Position numbers and translations under genes: made by a program. A stretch of 64,000 bases of DNA from JAFKFJ01 sp963786445 (lineage in GTDB: Bacteria > Pseudomonadota > Alphaproteobacteria > Acetobacterales > Acetobacteraceae). The DNA lies in contig CAWAZU010000025.1 of NCBI GenBank assembly GCA_963786445.1, positions 248,001 to 312,000 of the forward strand, written 5' to 3'. This document shows positions 54,837-64,000 of this stretch, in pieces. The first letter of the stretch is position 1. Each line of letters starts with the position of its first letter. The notes beneath the pieces were generated by a model. It was not told where the DNA came from and did no database searches. It saw only the letters and a program-made list of their open reading frames with translations.

Positions 54837-55199
54837 TCAGCGCCGCGTCAGCCGTCGCGCCGCCGCACAGATCTGGGAGGGCAGGTACGGCTTGGCGATG
54901 AACACGTCGTTCGGTGCGGCGGCGCCATCCACGCTGTCCGCTCGTCCGCTCATGAAGATCACCGGCAGGTCAGGCGCCGTCGCGCGCACCTGTCGCGCCA
55001 CCTCGATGCCGTTCATGCCGCCGGGCAGCTGGATGTCGGTCAGCAGCAGCGCCAGGTCGCGATGCTCCGGCAGGATCTGCAGCGCCTCGCCGCCATTCGC
55101 GGCCGCGGCGACCTCGAAGCCATCGTCGGAGAGTGCCTCGGACAGCATGAGGCGGATGAGGAACTCATCCTCGACGATCAGCACTTTCGGACGTTCCAT
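54837..55199 (-). CDS. Single-domain response regulator (CheY-like)
   Basis: 120 residues, receiver domain only. IVEDEFLIRLML gives the acidic pocket, LLTDIQLPGGMNG the phosphorylatable Asp (~residue 55), and FIAKPYLP the conserved Lys. No output domain, so it acts by protein interaction with a partner histidine kinase or output protein elsewhere. No kinase gene is adjacent. Confidence 0.88.
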   Translation of the reverse strand: MERPKVLIVEDEFLIRLMLSEALSDDGFEVAAAANGGEALQILPEHRDLALLLTDIQLPGGMNGIEVARQVRATAPDLPVIFMSGRADSVDGAAAPNDVFIAKPYLPSQICAAARRLTRR

Positions 55200-55314
55200 G
55201 AGGCGCGTGCTTAGGCGCGCGCCACGGCGAGAGCAACCGCTTTGCGCCGACGCGTCCCGCACGCCTCGGTGAGGCGGCGGCGCCGCCGCGGCGCCGCCGA
55301 ACGCGGGATCGCGC

Positions 55315-56706
55315 TCACAGGCCCAGCTTCAGTGTCAAAAGGGCAACGTTCTGCAAATAGTTCGGTCCGAACCCGTTCACACCGTTGTGATCCAGCCAGT
55401 CGTACGTCAAGGCGACGTGGACGGTGCGGTTGAGCATCCAGGTGACGCCGGCGCCGGCGCCGAAGAACGTCTCGGCGCCGCCGCCGCTGTCGAGATACTG
55501 CGCGTTCAGGACCGAGCCGTAGGCGGACAGGATGATGTTGCGGCGCACCTCGTGGTCCACCTGCAGGCGGCCCGAGGTCAGCACGTAGCCGGCGACGTTG
55601 AGATCGACCGCATCCTCGATGGAGCGCTGGCCCTTCAGCGTCACCGTGGTCACGCCTTCGGGCTGCCAGATCACGTCGCCCTCGAACACCGGCGCGGAAT
55701 GCGTCTTGAAGTTTTCGTACTGCCGCGTCTCGTAGCCGGCCAGCAGGCGGTAGCGCCACACCGCGTCGGCGGTGTAGTCGATGCCGACCAGCCCGTCGAA
55801 CGCGCTGCCGTTGCGGTTCGGGCCGTACAGGGCCGGGTTGCCGGGGCTGGGGTACTGAATGCTCGATCCGCGCACCACAGCAAGGAAGTCGCGCAGCGGG
55901 GCGTATTCGTAGCGGGCGGTGACGCTGCCCTGGTAGATGTTGTGGTCGAGGTAGCTCATGTTCTCGGGCGAGCCGAGCACGAAGCCGTCGACCGCCGGCG
56001 GCGGCACCAGGCCGTTGACACCGAAATAGCTGGTGGTGCCGTAGGTGACGTTGGTGAAGTCGAACGCCGGCGTCAGGCTGAATGCGCCGAACACCTTCGT
56101 GTAGCCGACACGGACATCGTTCAGGTTGAACGGGATCGGCGCGAAGAACAGCGTGCCGGGCCGGTTGAACGAGACCACGTCGATGCCGTAGGGCAGGATG
56201 AACCCGTACTGGTGGGTGGCTGCGACCGTCAGCGTGTCGCGGCCGATGTCGTAGCTGCCGCCGAGCCCCACGCTCCAGCTGGTGTAGTTCTGGCTGGGCA
56301 CCGACGGCACCTGGCTGTTGGTGACGTTGAAGGTGCCGCCGAAACTGTTGCGCGCCCAGTCGGAGGCGAATTTCAGCGTGGCACTCGAATCGATGATCGC
56401 GCTGCCTTGCGCCGGCACCTGGCCGATGACGTTGCTGTTATAGCCGAAGCTCTCATCGATCTCGGGGCGGATGATGAAGTCGCCGACGCGGATGCCGAGC
56501 GGATCGTAGTCAGGGCGCGCGCGCGACAGCACCGTGGTGCCGAGCTGGTTGGCGTTGCCCGGCACCCCCTGCTGGAAGTACTGGTCGAGCATGTAGTTGT
56601 CCGGCACCTGCGCGCGCGCCGCCAGCGGCAGCAGCAGCGCCGTGGCGCCGGCCAGGGCCATGTTGCAAATCCGGCACATTTGCCATGGGCAAGCGTTCAC
56701 CTGCAC
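55315..56706 (-). CDS. Outer-membrane beta-barrel protein of an exopolysaccharide locus
   Basis: 463 residues with a signal peptide (ATALLLPLAARAQ). Alternating aromatic beta-strands (FIIRPEIDESFGYNSNV, ATYEYAPLRDFL-like) end with an OM-barrel C-terminus (NVALLTLKLGL). It resembles the BBP2-type barrels encoded beside wza-like genes in acetan/xanthan-type loci and may help the polymer cross the outer membrane. Same strand as, and following, the Wza-like gene. Confidence 0.75.
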   Translation of the reverse strand: MQVNACPWQMCRICNMALAGATALLLPLAARAQVPDNYMLDQYFQQGVPGNANQLGTTVLSRARPDYDPLGIRVGDFIIRPEIDESFGYNSNVIGQVPAQGSAIIDSSATLKFASDWARNSFGGTFNVTNSQVPSVPSQNYTSWSVGLGGSYDIGRDTLTVAATHQYGFILPYGIDVVSFNRPGTLFFAPIPFNLNDVRVGYTKVFGAFSLTPAFDFTNVTYGTTSYFGVNGLVPPPAVDGFVLGSPENMSYLDHNIYQGSVTARYEYAPLRDFLAVVRGSSIQYPSPGNPALYGPNRNGSAFDGLVGIDYTADAVWRYRLLAGYETRQYENFKTHSAPVFEGDVIWQPEGVTTVTLKGQRSIEDAVDLNVAGYVLTSGRLQVDHEVRRNIILSAYGSVLNAQYLDSGGGAETFFGAGAGVTWMLNRTVHVALTYDWLDHNGVNGFGPNYLQNVALLTLKLGL

Positions 56707-56872
56707 TATCTGAGGCTCCCTTACCTGTCGGGTGAGGCACGGCGAGGCGATGCAGTTTTAAGCAACCGCAGTTTAATGTCATCTTCCGCCGCGCCGCTAG
56801 CCGGCGTGTGCTCGCGTCTTCGTGAGCGCACGCCGGCCCCGGGGCCGTGCCGCGATCGCGGCGCCCGAAGGG

Positions 56873-57469
56873 TCAGAACGACCGCTCGTAGACGGTGATC
56901 ACGTCGCCGGGGCGCACCTTGGTCTCCGGCTCGGCGCGGCCCTTCACGGCCTTGCCGTGCAAGTTGCGCACGATCGAGAACTCGTCCTCGACCGCGCGGT
57001 AGGTGAAGCCGCCGGCAATCGCGACGGCGGTGACGACGGTCATGCCCGGCTGATAGGGAAACTGTCCCGGCCGCGCGACCTCGCCGAGCACGAACACCGG
57101 CCGGTAGGCGGTGACCTCCACCGACACGCTCGGGTTCTTGTAGAGGTTCTTGCTGACCAGCGCGTTCACGACCTCGTTCTGCAGCTGCGTCGTGGTCAGC
57201 CCGGCCGCCTTCACCGCGCCGAGCAGCGGCAGGGCGATCTCGCCGTCGTCCTTGACGCGGAACTCGCCGGTCATCTGTTCGTCGCCGAAGGTGATGATAC
57301 GGACCTGGTCGCCTGGGCCGAGCTGGTAATCCGCCTCGCTGGTCTGCGGGATCGGTGGCAGGTTGCCAGGGCCGCCGCAAGCGGCGAGGCCCAGCAGGAA
57401 GCAGAGTAACGGTATTGCGAGCGCACCACGCATGTAACAGCGCACGGATGATTTACTCCCCTGTGACAC
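56873..57469 (-). CDS. Polysaccharide export lipoprotein, Wza/GumB-like
   Basis: 198 residues. GTG at 57469 has AGGAGG 4 nt upstream, giving a ~30-residue lipoprotein signal ending FLLGLAAC. SEADYQLGPGDQVRIITFGD is the Poly_export motif, followed by a SLBB domain (VFVLGEVARPGQFPYQPGMTV). It forms the periplasm-to-outside export channel for the polymer. Short length fits the GumB/Acetobacteraceae type. Divergent from the downstream Wzx/sugar-transferase/Wzc genes by way of the acyltransferase gene. Confidence 0.88.
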   Translation of the reverse strand: MSQGSKSSVRCYMRGALAIPLLCFLLGLAACGGPGNLPPIPQTSEADYQLGPGDQVRIITFGDEQMTGEFRVKDDGEIALPLLGAVKAAGLTTTQLQNEVVNALVSKNLYKNPSVSVEVTAYRPVFVLGEVARPGQFPYQPGMTVVTAVAIAGGFTYRAVEDEFSIVRNLHGKAVKGRAEPETKVRPGDVITVYERSF

Positions 57470-57582
57470 GATACCTCCTGGTTTATACCGCAACGTCATC
57501 CGGTCCCCAGGCATTTTGTTGCCATCTCGTCGGATTGTGAAGCGGATCATCCGGCCGCCGCGCCGCTGCGGCGGCGTCAGGT

Positions 57583-58644
57583 TCAGTCCGTCGCGCGATC
57601 CAGTGCCGGCAGACGCCGCAGCAGCCACCGCTTGGTGAGCAACGGGCCGCACACGCCGGCGAGCATCAGCGCCGCCGCGAATGGCGCGAAATGCGCGCCG
57701 TCCCACGACACGAAGCGCAGCAGCACCGCCTTGGTCAGCCCGATGAAGATGGTGTTGAGCAGGTAGATCACGAACACGTAGCGGCCGAGCAGCGCCAGCG
57801 TCGGCGAACGCGACGCCGCGCCGTGCCGCACCAGCCCGTGGATCGCCGGCATCGCCAGCAGCCCGGCGATCAGCAGCGCCCATTTGTACGGAAACACGTC
57901 GCCGCCCTCGCTCCAGTCGAAGCGGATCCAGCCGAGCGCCACCGGCAGCGCCACCATGGCGAGGGCCGCCAGTGCCAGCGGCCAGATGCGATCGACGGCA
58001 TGCAGCCAGCGCGGTCCGGCATCGGCGGCGAGGCCGCCGGCGACGAAGAACAGGAAATAGGTACCGACGCGGTCGAGATACAGCACCGGCGGCAGCGGCA
58101 GTATATAGAGCAGCGCCGCGACCGCGGCGAGCAGCGCGCGGCTGCGGTCGAGCGCCAGCAGCGGCGGGGTGGCGATGCAGAACGCGAACAGCGCCGCGAT
58201 GTACCACACCGAGGTGGCCGGGCTGTGCGCGGTGTTCCACACCAGCGCGCCCAGCCCGTCCCAGAAATCGGGTGGCAGATTGTCTACCGGCGCGACCCGC
58301 GCGACCAGCAGCTTGCCGCACAGGATGGCAAGCCCGAACAGCGCGAACGGCAGCAGCAGCCGCACCGCGCGCCGGTGCAGCAGACGCGGCCAGCCGGCCG
58401 GCTGCGTGCGCGCGGCACCCGACAGGAACGTCACGTAGCCGCTCAGGTACATGAACAGCGGCATGTGGAACAGATAGACCGCGATGCGCAGCGGGTCGTA
58501 CCAGTGCGCGCCGGGCGGCGTGGTGCGCGCCACCAGATGCCCGAACACCACCAGCAGGATGGCCAGCCCTTTTGCCCGGTCGAGATCGGCAAGGCGCGTC
58601 GTGCTGCGCGCGGGCTGCGGCACCACGCGCGACGCGGACGACAT
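57583..58644 (-). CDS. Acyltransferase 3 family membrane protein
   Basis: 353 residues from ATG 58644 (a TTG 15 nt earlier is possible), ~10 helices. LADLDRAKGLAILLVVFGHL opens the family with the catalytic His of the first helix (VVFGHLVAR), and FHMPLFMYLSGY follows. It likely O-acetylates the sugar polymer of this locus. Confidence 0.82.
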   Translation of the reverse strand: MSSASRVVPQPARSTTRLADLDRAKGLAILLVVFGHLVARTTPPGAHWYDPLRIAVYLFHMPLFMYLSGYVTFLSGAARTQPAGWPRLLHRRAVRLLLPFALFGLAILCGKLLVARVAPVDNLPPDFWDGLGALVWNTAHSPATSVWYIAALFAFCIATPPLLALDRSRALLAAVAALLYILPLPPVLYLDRVGTYFLFFVAGGLAADAGPRWLHAVDRIWPLALAALAMVALPVALGWIRFDWSEGGDVFPYKWALLIAGLLAMPAIHGLVRHGAASRSPTLALLGRYVFVIYLLNTIFIGLTKAVLLRFVSWDGAHFAPFAAALMLAGVCGPLLTKRWLLRRLPALDRATD

Positions 58645-58836
58645 CGAGGCGGAGGACAATGGTGCGATCTGCTCCCAACTTTCCGCACGCGGCGGCGTTG
58701 CCGCTGCGGCCGGCGGCGTGATGCGCGCTGGCGCTTTGTTTATCCATGCGGCCCGGCCGCGCAGTTATTCTGCATCGGGACACGGGGCCTGTGCGTTCGC
58801 ATTCGCGAGAGTGCCAGGATATTACGGGAAAACGTG

Positions 58837-60276
58837 ATGCGGCTGCTGCAGAGCAACGTCTTCTGGTCCGGCCTGGAGGCTGGATCCTCCGCCGGATTGT
58901 CGTTCGCCTCGGCCTTCATCGTCGCCCGCCTGGTCGGACCGGCCGAGGTCGGCGTCGGCGCGGCGGTGGTGGCCGTGCATGTGCTGCTGTGGGTGGTGGT
59001 GAACGCGCTGTTCGCCGACGCGCTGGTGCAGCGCCTGCAGATCGACGACGCGGAAGCGTCCAGCGCGCTGTGGGCTTCGACGCTGGTGGGCGTGCTGGCG
59101 GCCGGCGTGCAGGCGGCGGCGGCGGTCGGCGTCGCGGCGGCGATGGGCGACCGGCGCATCCTGGCGATGGGCCTCGTGCTGGCGCTGCCGCTGCCGCTGG
59201 TCGGCGCCGGCGGGGTGATGCAGGGACTGCTGACGCGCGACCGCGAGTACCGCGTGCTGGCGGGGCGCGCGGTGATCGGGCAGGGCGGCGGCACGGTGGT
59301 CGGGATCACGCTCGCCGTGCTCGGCGCCGGCGCCTGGGCGCTGGTGGCGCAGCAGCTCGTCAACTCGCTGCTCGGCGCGCTGTCGCTGATCGTGCGCACG
59401 CCCTGGCGGCCGCATCTCGTGCTGCGCTGGCAGCCGGTGCGCGAGCTGCTGCGTGTCGGCTTCCCGCTGGTGCTGAGCACGCTGGTGCAGCACAGCCGCT
59501 ATCGGCTGTTCGCGCTGCTGATCGGCGGCACCGCGGGCGCGACCGCGCTCGGGCAGGTCCACATGGCGTTCCGGCTGGTCGATACCGTGCGCGAGCTGGT
59601 CAACACCGCGTTCTGGCGACTCAGCCTGCCGACCATGTCGGAGCGCCAGCAGGATTTGCCGGCGCTGCGCGCCACCATCTCGCGCCTGCTGGAGCTGACC
59701 AGCCTGGTGCTGTTCCCGGTGTTCGGCGCCATGCTGGTGGTGATCCACCCGCTGGTGCAGATGCTGCTCGGGCCGGTCTGGGCGCCCTCGGCGCACGCCT
59801 CGGCGGTGCTGATCGTGCTGACCATGTACGGCTTCCTCTACGCGCCGGCCGGCACCGCGCTGGTCGCGCGCGGCATCACCCGCTTCACGCTGGCGGCGAT
59901 GTCGGTGATGACCGTGCTGACGCTGGCCGGGGTGCTGGCGGTGCATCCGACGACGCCGCACGGGGCGGTGTGGGTGTGGGCGGCGGCGCAGCTGATGGTC
60001 TATCCGGCGATGCAGTACGGCACCGCGCGGCTGCTCGGCGACTCGGTGTTCCGCCAGATCCGCGCCGGGCTGCCGGCGCTGGCGCTGGCCGTCGTCGCGA
60101 TCGCGGTGGCGCTGCTGGGGCCGCAGGCGCTTGGCGTGCCGCGGCAGCCGGCGCTGCTGATGCTGGAACGGCTGGCGTTCGGGGCGGCGGTCTATCTGCC
60201 CGGCGCGGCGCTGCTGCTGCGCCCCAGCGTGCTGGCGGCGCTGCGCACCATCGGCATGCGCCGCCAACCCGCCTGA
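58837..60276 (+). CDS. Polysaccharide flippase (Wzx/MOP superfamily)
   Basis: 479 residues, ~12-14 helices. LQSNVFWSGLEAGSSAGLSFASAFIVARLVGPAEVG at the N-terminus and the paired halves are typical of oligosaccharide flippases. It would move undecaprenyl-linked repeats to the periplasm. Start ATG 58837 follows CGGGAAAACG. It is divergent from the acyltransferase gene. Confidence 0.85.
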   Translation: MRLLQSNVFWSGLEAGSSAGLSFASAFIVARLVGPAEVGVGAAVVAVHVLLWVVVNALFADALVQRLQIDDAEASSALWASTLVGVLAAGVQAAAAVGVAAAMGDRRILAMGLVLALPLPLVGAGGVMQGLLTRDREYRVLAGRAVIGQGGGTVVGITLAVLGAGAWALVAQQLVNSLLGALSLIVRTPWRPHLVLRWQPVRELLRVGFPLVLSTLVQHSRYRLFALLIGGTAGATALGQVHMAFRLVDTVRELVNTAFWRLSLPTMSERQQDLPALRATISRLLELTSLVLFPVFGAMLVVIHPLVQMLLGPVWAPSAHASAVLIVLTMYGFLYAPAGTALVARGITRFTLAAMSVMTVLTLAGVLAVHPTTPHGAVWVWAAAQLMVYPAMQYGTARLLGDSVFRQIRAGLPALALAVVAIAVALLGPQALGVPRQPALLMLERLAFGAAVYLPGAALLLRPSVLAALRTIGMRRQPA

Positions 60277-60787
60277 GGGCGCCGCCGCGGCCGGCCGGCG
60301 GGGCCGGGCGGAGCCTTCCCGCACCTGTCGCGTTGAGAGGCCGACATGGTCCGCGCGGGGATGGTGTGGGTCCGCCGGGGGTCGAGAACAGTTGGCGCGC
60401 AATACGGATGACGAAATGACGCAATCCGAGCTGTTTACTGCCCAAGACCCGACGTCGGTCTGCTCGCGCGGCCGACGAATTGCAGCGCCGCTCTGTAGGA
60501 CACGCCAAGGAGTCGGTGGCGCTTCTGATCGCTGCGCTGCAAAATGCCACGTCGTTTCCAGTCGTGTTCTTCGCCGGAACGGATGGACGGACGGTTGATG
60601 CCCGCACATATCTACTTACGGTTGATAGATCGGCGAGAGTCAGGGACCAACGGGACAATCGCTGACGACAAAGTTATTTTGTTTCGCTGCACCGCAAGAT
60701 GATAATTCTTGTGCGTGATGACCGCTCGTTTGCGGTTCCGTTGGCCTGAACTCAAGATTTCGTCAAAAACCACACGGTTGGAACTTG
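60277..60787. other. Non-coding, lower-GC region before the sugar transferase gene
   Basis: About 510 bp with lower GC than its neighbours. Short open frames (about 60-68 codons) occur, none with a convincing Shine-Dalgarno or protein-like composition. It ends in a promoter candidate at 60679-60706. It may be the control region of the polymerase/chain-length part of the locus, or the remnant of a lost gene. Confidence 0.45.
60679..60706 (+). promoter_or_regulatory. Candidate sigma70-type promoter
   Basis: TTGTTT (60679-60684), 16-bp spacer, GATAAT (60701-60706; five of six to consensus). It would start transcription near 60713, 75 nt upstream of the sugar transferase ATG. Confidence 0.35.
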
Positions 60788-62281
60788 ATGGACGACACCA
60801 TGAGCCGGATCGGTCCAACATTGCGCCCAGGGGTGTTACGGTCGTCCCACGCTTCGGCGGCGAGCCTGCTGGACAGCGGGCTGGCGCCGCCGCTGCAGCC
60901 AGTGGCGGCGAGCCTGGCAGCCCTGTTGCTCGACGTGGCGGTGTGCCTCGCGATGCCGTTCCTGGCCGCCGTGGTGACCCCGGATGCGCCGGCGCCCGGC
61001 ATGATCGCGCGCCTGGGGCTGCTGCTGGTGGTGTTGACGCTGACGGCCGGCGCTTCGGCCGGCGCCTATCGCCATGCCGTGCTGTTCCGCCGCCGCGAGC
61101 AGGTGGCGGCGGTGCTGCGCGCCGGCGGCGCTGCCGTTGCGGTGATGCTGCTCGCGGTGCTGTTGCTGGCGGACCCCGAGTCGCTGTCGCCGCTCTGGGC
61201 CGCGGCCGCTTGCTTGCTGGTGCTGTCGGGCCTCGCGGTCGGGCGGCTCGCGGTGGCGGGGGCGATGGCCGGCAGTCCCGGCCGGCGCTTCGCCCAGCGC
61301 ACCGCGATCGTCGGCAACGGGCTGGAAGGCGGCCGGCTGGTGCGCCTGCTGCGCCAACTCGACGAGCGCTCGGTGCGCATCGTCGGCATCGCCGATGACC
61401 GCGCCGACCTCGACGACGGGCTGGTCGAGGGCGTGCCGCTGCTCGGGCCGGTCGCGCACCTGCTGGCCCTGGTGCGCCGCGGCGCGGTGGACGAGGTGGT
61501 GCTGGCGCTGCCCTGGTCGGAGGAGCGGCGCATCCTGGAGTTGATCGACGTGCTCGCGGACTATCCGGTGCATGTGCGCCTCGCCCCCGACCTGATCAGC
61601 TATCACTTCCCGCGGCGCGCGCGGCTCGACCTGCACGGCCATCCGACGCTGCACGTCGCCGAGCGGCCGATCTCCGGCCTTGCCAGCGTGCTCAAGCGCG
61701 GCGAGGACGTGCTGGTCGGCGCGCTGGCGCTGGCCTTGTGCGCGATCCCGATGGCGCTGATCGCGCTCGCGATCCGCCTCGACACGCCGGGGCCGGTGCT
61801 GTTCCGCCAGAAGCGCACCGGCTTCAACAATCACGAGTTCGAGATGCTGAAGTTCCGCACCATGCACCACCACATGGCGGAGTACAGCATCCGCCGCCAG
61901 ACCACGCGCAACGATCCGCGGGTGACGCGCCTGGGCGCGTTCCTGCGCCGCACGTCGCTCGACGAGCTGCCGCAGATCTTCAACGTGCTGCGCGGCGAGA
62001 TGTCGATCGTCGGACCGCGGCCGCACGCGCCGGGCACGCGCGCCGGTTCGCGGCCGTTCGAGCAGGTGGTGGACCGCTACGCGGCGCGCCATCGCGTCAG
62101 GCCGGGGCTGACCGGGCTGGCGCAGGTGCGCGGCCTGCGCGGCGAGACCCGCACCGAGGAGAAGCTGATCCGGCGCGTCGAGAGCGATCTTGAATACATC
62201 GATGCATGGTCGCTTTGGCTCGATGTCGTGATCATGCTGCGCACGCTCGTGATCGTCCTGCGAATGCAGAATGCGTATTGA
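60788..62281 (+). CDS. Polyisoprenyl-phosphate hexose-1-phosphate transferase (WcaJ/AceA-like)
   Basis: 497 residues: about four N-terminal helices, a Rossmann-like middle (RTAIVGNGLEGGRLVRLLRQL, ~175), then the catalytic C-domain from ~residue 295 with its single helix and RQKRTGFNNHEFEMLKFRTM, RLGAFLRRTSLDELPQIFNV and GEMSIVGPRPHAPG. It attaches the first sugar to undecaprenyl phosphate, priming the repeat. This is the acetan (AceA) or colanic-acid (WcaJ) type. Confidence 0.92.
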   Translation: MDDTMSRIGPTLRPGVLRSSHASAASLLDSGLAPPLQPVAASLAALLLDVAVCLAMPFLAAVVTPDAPAPGMIARLGLLLVVLTLTAGASAGAYRHAVLFRRREQVAAVLRAGGAAVAVMLLAVLLLADPESLSPLWAAAACLLVLSGLAVGRLAVAGAMAGSPGRRFAQRTAIVGNGLEGGRLVRLLRQLDERSVRIVGIADDRADLDDGLVEGVPLLGPVAHLLALVRRGAVDEVVLALPWSEERRILELIDVLADYPVHVRLAPDLISYHFPRRARLDLHGHPTLHVAERPISGLASVLKRGEDVLVGALALALCAIPMALIALAIRLDTPGPVLFRQKRTGFNNHEFEMLKFRTMHHHMAEYSIRRQTTRNDPRVTRLGAFLRRTSLDELPQIFNVLRGEMSIVGPRPHAPGTRAGSRPFEQVVDRYAARHRVRPGLTGLAQVRGLRGETRTEEKLIRRVESDLEYIDAWSLWLDVVIMLRTLVIVLRMQNAY

Positions 62282-62294
62282 ATCCGCGGCCGTC

Positions 62295-64000
62295 ATGGAC
62301 ACGCACGCACCCGCATCGATGCCGAGCCAAAATCCCCAGGGGGCCGAGATGCTGCACATCCCGACCGAAACTGCCGCCGACAGCGACGCGGGGCGCGAGC
62401 GCAGTCACCGCCGCCACGGCCGCGGCAGCGATCCGCGCGCCGACGCGCGCGCCGCCGCCGCGGCGCAGCTGGCGATGGCGGTCTCCGCCGTGCGCCGGCG
62501 CAAGCTGCCGCTGATCGTCTGCGCCATCGCCATTCCCCTGATCGCGTTCGTGGCGCTCAAGCAGGTGACGCCGCGCTACACCGCCGAAGGCTCGCTGATC
62601 TACGAGCCGACGCAGTACCAGGCGCAGGAGCTGCAGAGCATCCTGCACGAAGACCCGATGACCGACGCGGTGATGGCGAGCCAGGCCGAGATCGTGCGCA
62701 GCCTGTCGGTGGCCTCGCGGCTGGTCGATCGCTATCACTTGATGGACGACCCGGAATTCAACTACACGTTGCGGCCGCCCTCGCTGCTGGCGCGCGCCGG
62801 GCACGCGGTGCAGCGCGTGCTGTACACGGTGTTCGATCCGGTGTCGCCGTCGCTTGCCGCGGTGTTCGCCGCACCTGCGCCGCCGGTCCCGCCGTCGCCG
62901 CAGGAGGTCCGCCACTCCGTCGAGCAGGCGGTGCAGGACGCGATCGACGTCGAGGCGTTGCGCGAATCGCACGTGCTGTCGGTCAAGTTCACCACGGAGC
63001 AGCGGCAGCTCTCGGCCGACGCGGTGAACGCGATCATGGATGTCTACATCACCGACCAGCTCGCATCGAAATTCCAGCTGGTGAAGTCGGCGAGCGAGTG
63101 GCTGGAGCAGCGGGCGCAGGAACTGCGCACGGAAGTGCAGACCACCGAGGACAAGATCGCCGCCTTCAAGGCGCGGAGCGGGCTGTTCCAGGGCGTGCAG
63201 GCGGGGCTCGACACCGAGCAGATCAGCCGCATGACCACCGACCTGGTGACCGCGCAGACCGATCTCGCCCAGGCGGAGGGGCGGCTCGACGCGGCACGCG
63301 GCCGGTCCGGTGCGGCGGCGCAGGCGGCGGTGTCGACCAACGTGGTGCAGATGCGCATCCAGATGGACACGCTGAACGCGCAGCTGCAATCGCTGCTGAC
63401 GCGGCTCGGGCCGAACCATCCCGACGTGGTCAGCCTGCGCAACCAGCTGCGCGAGCTGCAGCGCGCGCTCGGCGCCGAGGTCGGCCGCAACGTCGCCGCC
63501 GCCGAGGCCGACGTGCGCTCCGACCGGGCCCGCGTCGCCGCGCTGCAAGTCAACCTGAAGACGGCGCAGCAGCAGGTGGACAAGAACAACCAGGCGATGA
63601 TCCCGCTCAACGCCATGCAGCGCAACGCCGATGCCGCGCGCACGCTGCTGCAGGCGGTGCTGGCGCGGGTGCAGCAGACCGCACAGCAGAGCGCGATCGA
63701 GAAGCCCGACGCGCGCGTGATCTCCGAGGCGCTGCCGCCGGCCGAGCCGTCGTTCCCGAAGACGAAAATCCTGCTGCCGGCCGCGGTCGCGTTCGGCGTC
63801 GTGTTCGGGTTGCTGGTGGTCTATCTGCTGGAGCTCGCCGACAGCACTTTCCGCAGCGGCGACGACGTGCGCGCCGTGCTCGGCCTGCCGTGCTTCTCGC
63901 TTATCCCGGCGGTGCGGCCGCGCCTGCTCGGGCGGATCCGCATGGAGGACTACGTGGTGCGCAAGCCGCTGTCGCCGTTCTCCGAGCAGATCCGCGCGCT
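62295..64000 (+). CDS. Exopolysaccharide chain-length/export protein (Wzc/GumC-like), 3' end outside window
   Basis: The frame runs open to the window end, giving 568+ residues. A basic region is followed by a first membrane helix (LPLIVCAIAIPLIAFVAL, ~residue 71), a Wzz periplasmic region with a long coiled coil (~260-460; EWLEQRAQELRTEVQTTEDK, RLGPNHPDVVSLRNQLRELQ) and a second helix (LLPAAVAFGVVFGLLVVYLL, ~492). The end FSEQIRAL is the usual entry to a BY-kinase domain. It controls polymer length. Start 13 bp after the transferase stop. Confidence 0.88.
   Translation, partial: MDTHAPASMPSQNPQGAEMLHIPTETAADSDAGRERSHRRHGRGSDPRADARAAAAAQLAMAVSAVRRRKLPLIVCAIAIPLIAFVALKQVTPRYTAEGSLIYEPTQYQAQELQSILHEDPMTDAVMASQAEIVRSLSVASRLVDRYHLMDDPEFNYTLRPPSLLARAGHAVQRVLYTVFDPVSPSLAAVFAAPAPPVPPSPQEVRHSVEQAVQDAIDVEALRESHVLSVKFTTEQRQLSADAVNAIMDVYITDQLASKFQLVKSASEWLEQRAQELRTEVQTTEDKIAAFKARSGLFQGVQAGLDTEQISRMTTDLVTAQTDLAQAEGRLDAARGRSGAAAQAAVSTNVVQMRIQMDTLNAQLQSLLTRLGPNHPDVVSLRNQLRELQRALGAEVGRNVAAAEADVRSDRARVAALQVNLKTAQQQVDKNNQAMIPLNAMQRNADAARTLLQAVLARVQQTAQQSAIEKPDARVISEALPPAEPSFPKTKILLPAAVAFGVVFGLLVVYLLELADSTFRSGDDVRAVLGLPCFSLIPAVRPRLLGRIRMEDYVVRKPLSPFSEQIRA

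Overview
High-GC, densely coded chromosomal DNA that reads like an alphaproteobacterium of the Rhodospirillales, most likely an Acetobacteraceae member. The grounds are the ubiG/lysC/ptsP/rodZ/ispG/hisS/prfA neighbourhood typical of alphaproteobacteria, minCDE, a second pyridoxal-phosphate neighbourhood (pdxA/pdxJ) and an acetan-like exopolysaccharide locus. No rRNA, tRNA, CRISPR array, IS element or phage gene was recognised. The assignment rests on protein recognition only.

Layout. 1-8.5 kb: the end of an HD-type hydrolase-like gene, a CrtI-like flavoprotein, a small orphan protein, an ArsB/NhaD-type permease, an MFS permease, pdxA, a 2OG-Fe dioxygenase, pdxJ and a conserved hypothetical. 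8.5-14.4 kb: an ABC1/UbiB kinase coupled to an M3 oligopeptidase, an acyl-CoA synthetase, and a universal stress protein preceded by a well-formed class II FNR/FixK-type promoter. 14.4-22.9 kb: a ferritin-like protein, then a mosaic sugar-modification cluster (NAD-epimerase, SDR, DUF4910 peptidase-like, RfbC, PIG-L deacetylase, cytidylyltransferase, NDP-sugar C-methyltransferase, and an unassigned Cys-rich protein made of two similar halves). 23-27 kb: minCDE, a small protein, an orphan D12-class DNA adenine methylase and a secreted small protein. 27-37.3 kb: housekeeping block. 37.4-43.4 kb: RhlE-type helicase, a diguanylate cyclase with duplicated PAS-like modules, an ELM1-family protein and a 630-residue unknown. 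43.4-50.6 kb: a small XRE regulator leading a six-gene operon that resembles hydrogenase-4/formate hydrogenlyase (B, C, E, F, G, I subunits), but whose large subunit has lost the N-terminal NiFe cysteines. It is best read as an energy-converting-hydrogenase-related (Ehr) complex. 50.6-55.2 kb: a PEBP-like protein, a sugar ABC importer lacking its own ATPase, a Gly/Tyr-rich lipoprotein and a CheY-like protein. 55.3-64 kb: an exopolysaccharide assembly and export locus (OM barrel, Wza-like, acyltransferase, Wzx-like flippase, polyisoprenyl-phosphate sugar transferase, Wzc/GumC-like).

Sequence quality matters here. About 28 reading-frame breaks interrupt otherwise well-conserved proteins, including hisS and pdxJ; about half lie in the Ehr-like operon. 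Where the ancestral frame can be inferred, most look like one base gained or lost, several in homopolymers, so I treat these as intact genes carrying sequencing indels rather than pseudogenes.

Most interesting items: the NiFe-less hydrogenase-like complex with its own XRE regulator; the FNR-type promoter with the site centred 41.5 bp before the predicted start; the two-halved Cys-rich protein upstream of the glycan genes; the ELM1 plus 630-residue unknown pair; and four different REP-like palindromes, one of which overlaps the 5' end of a permease gene.
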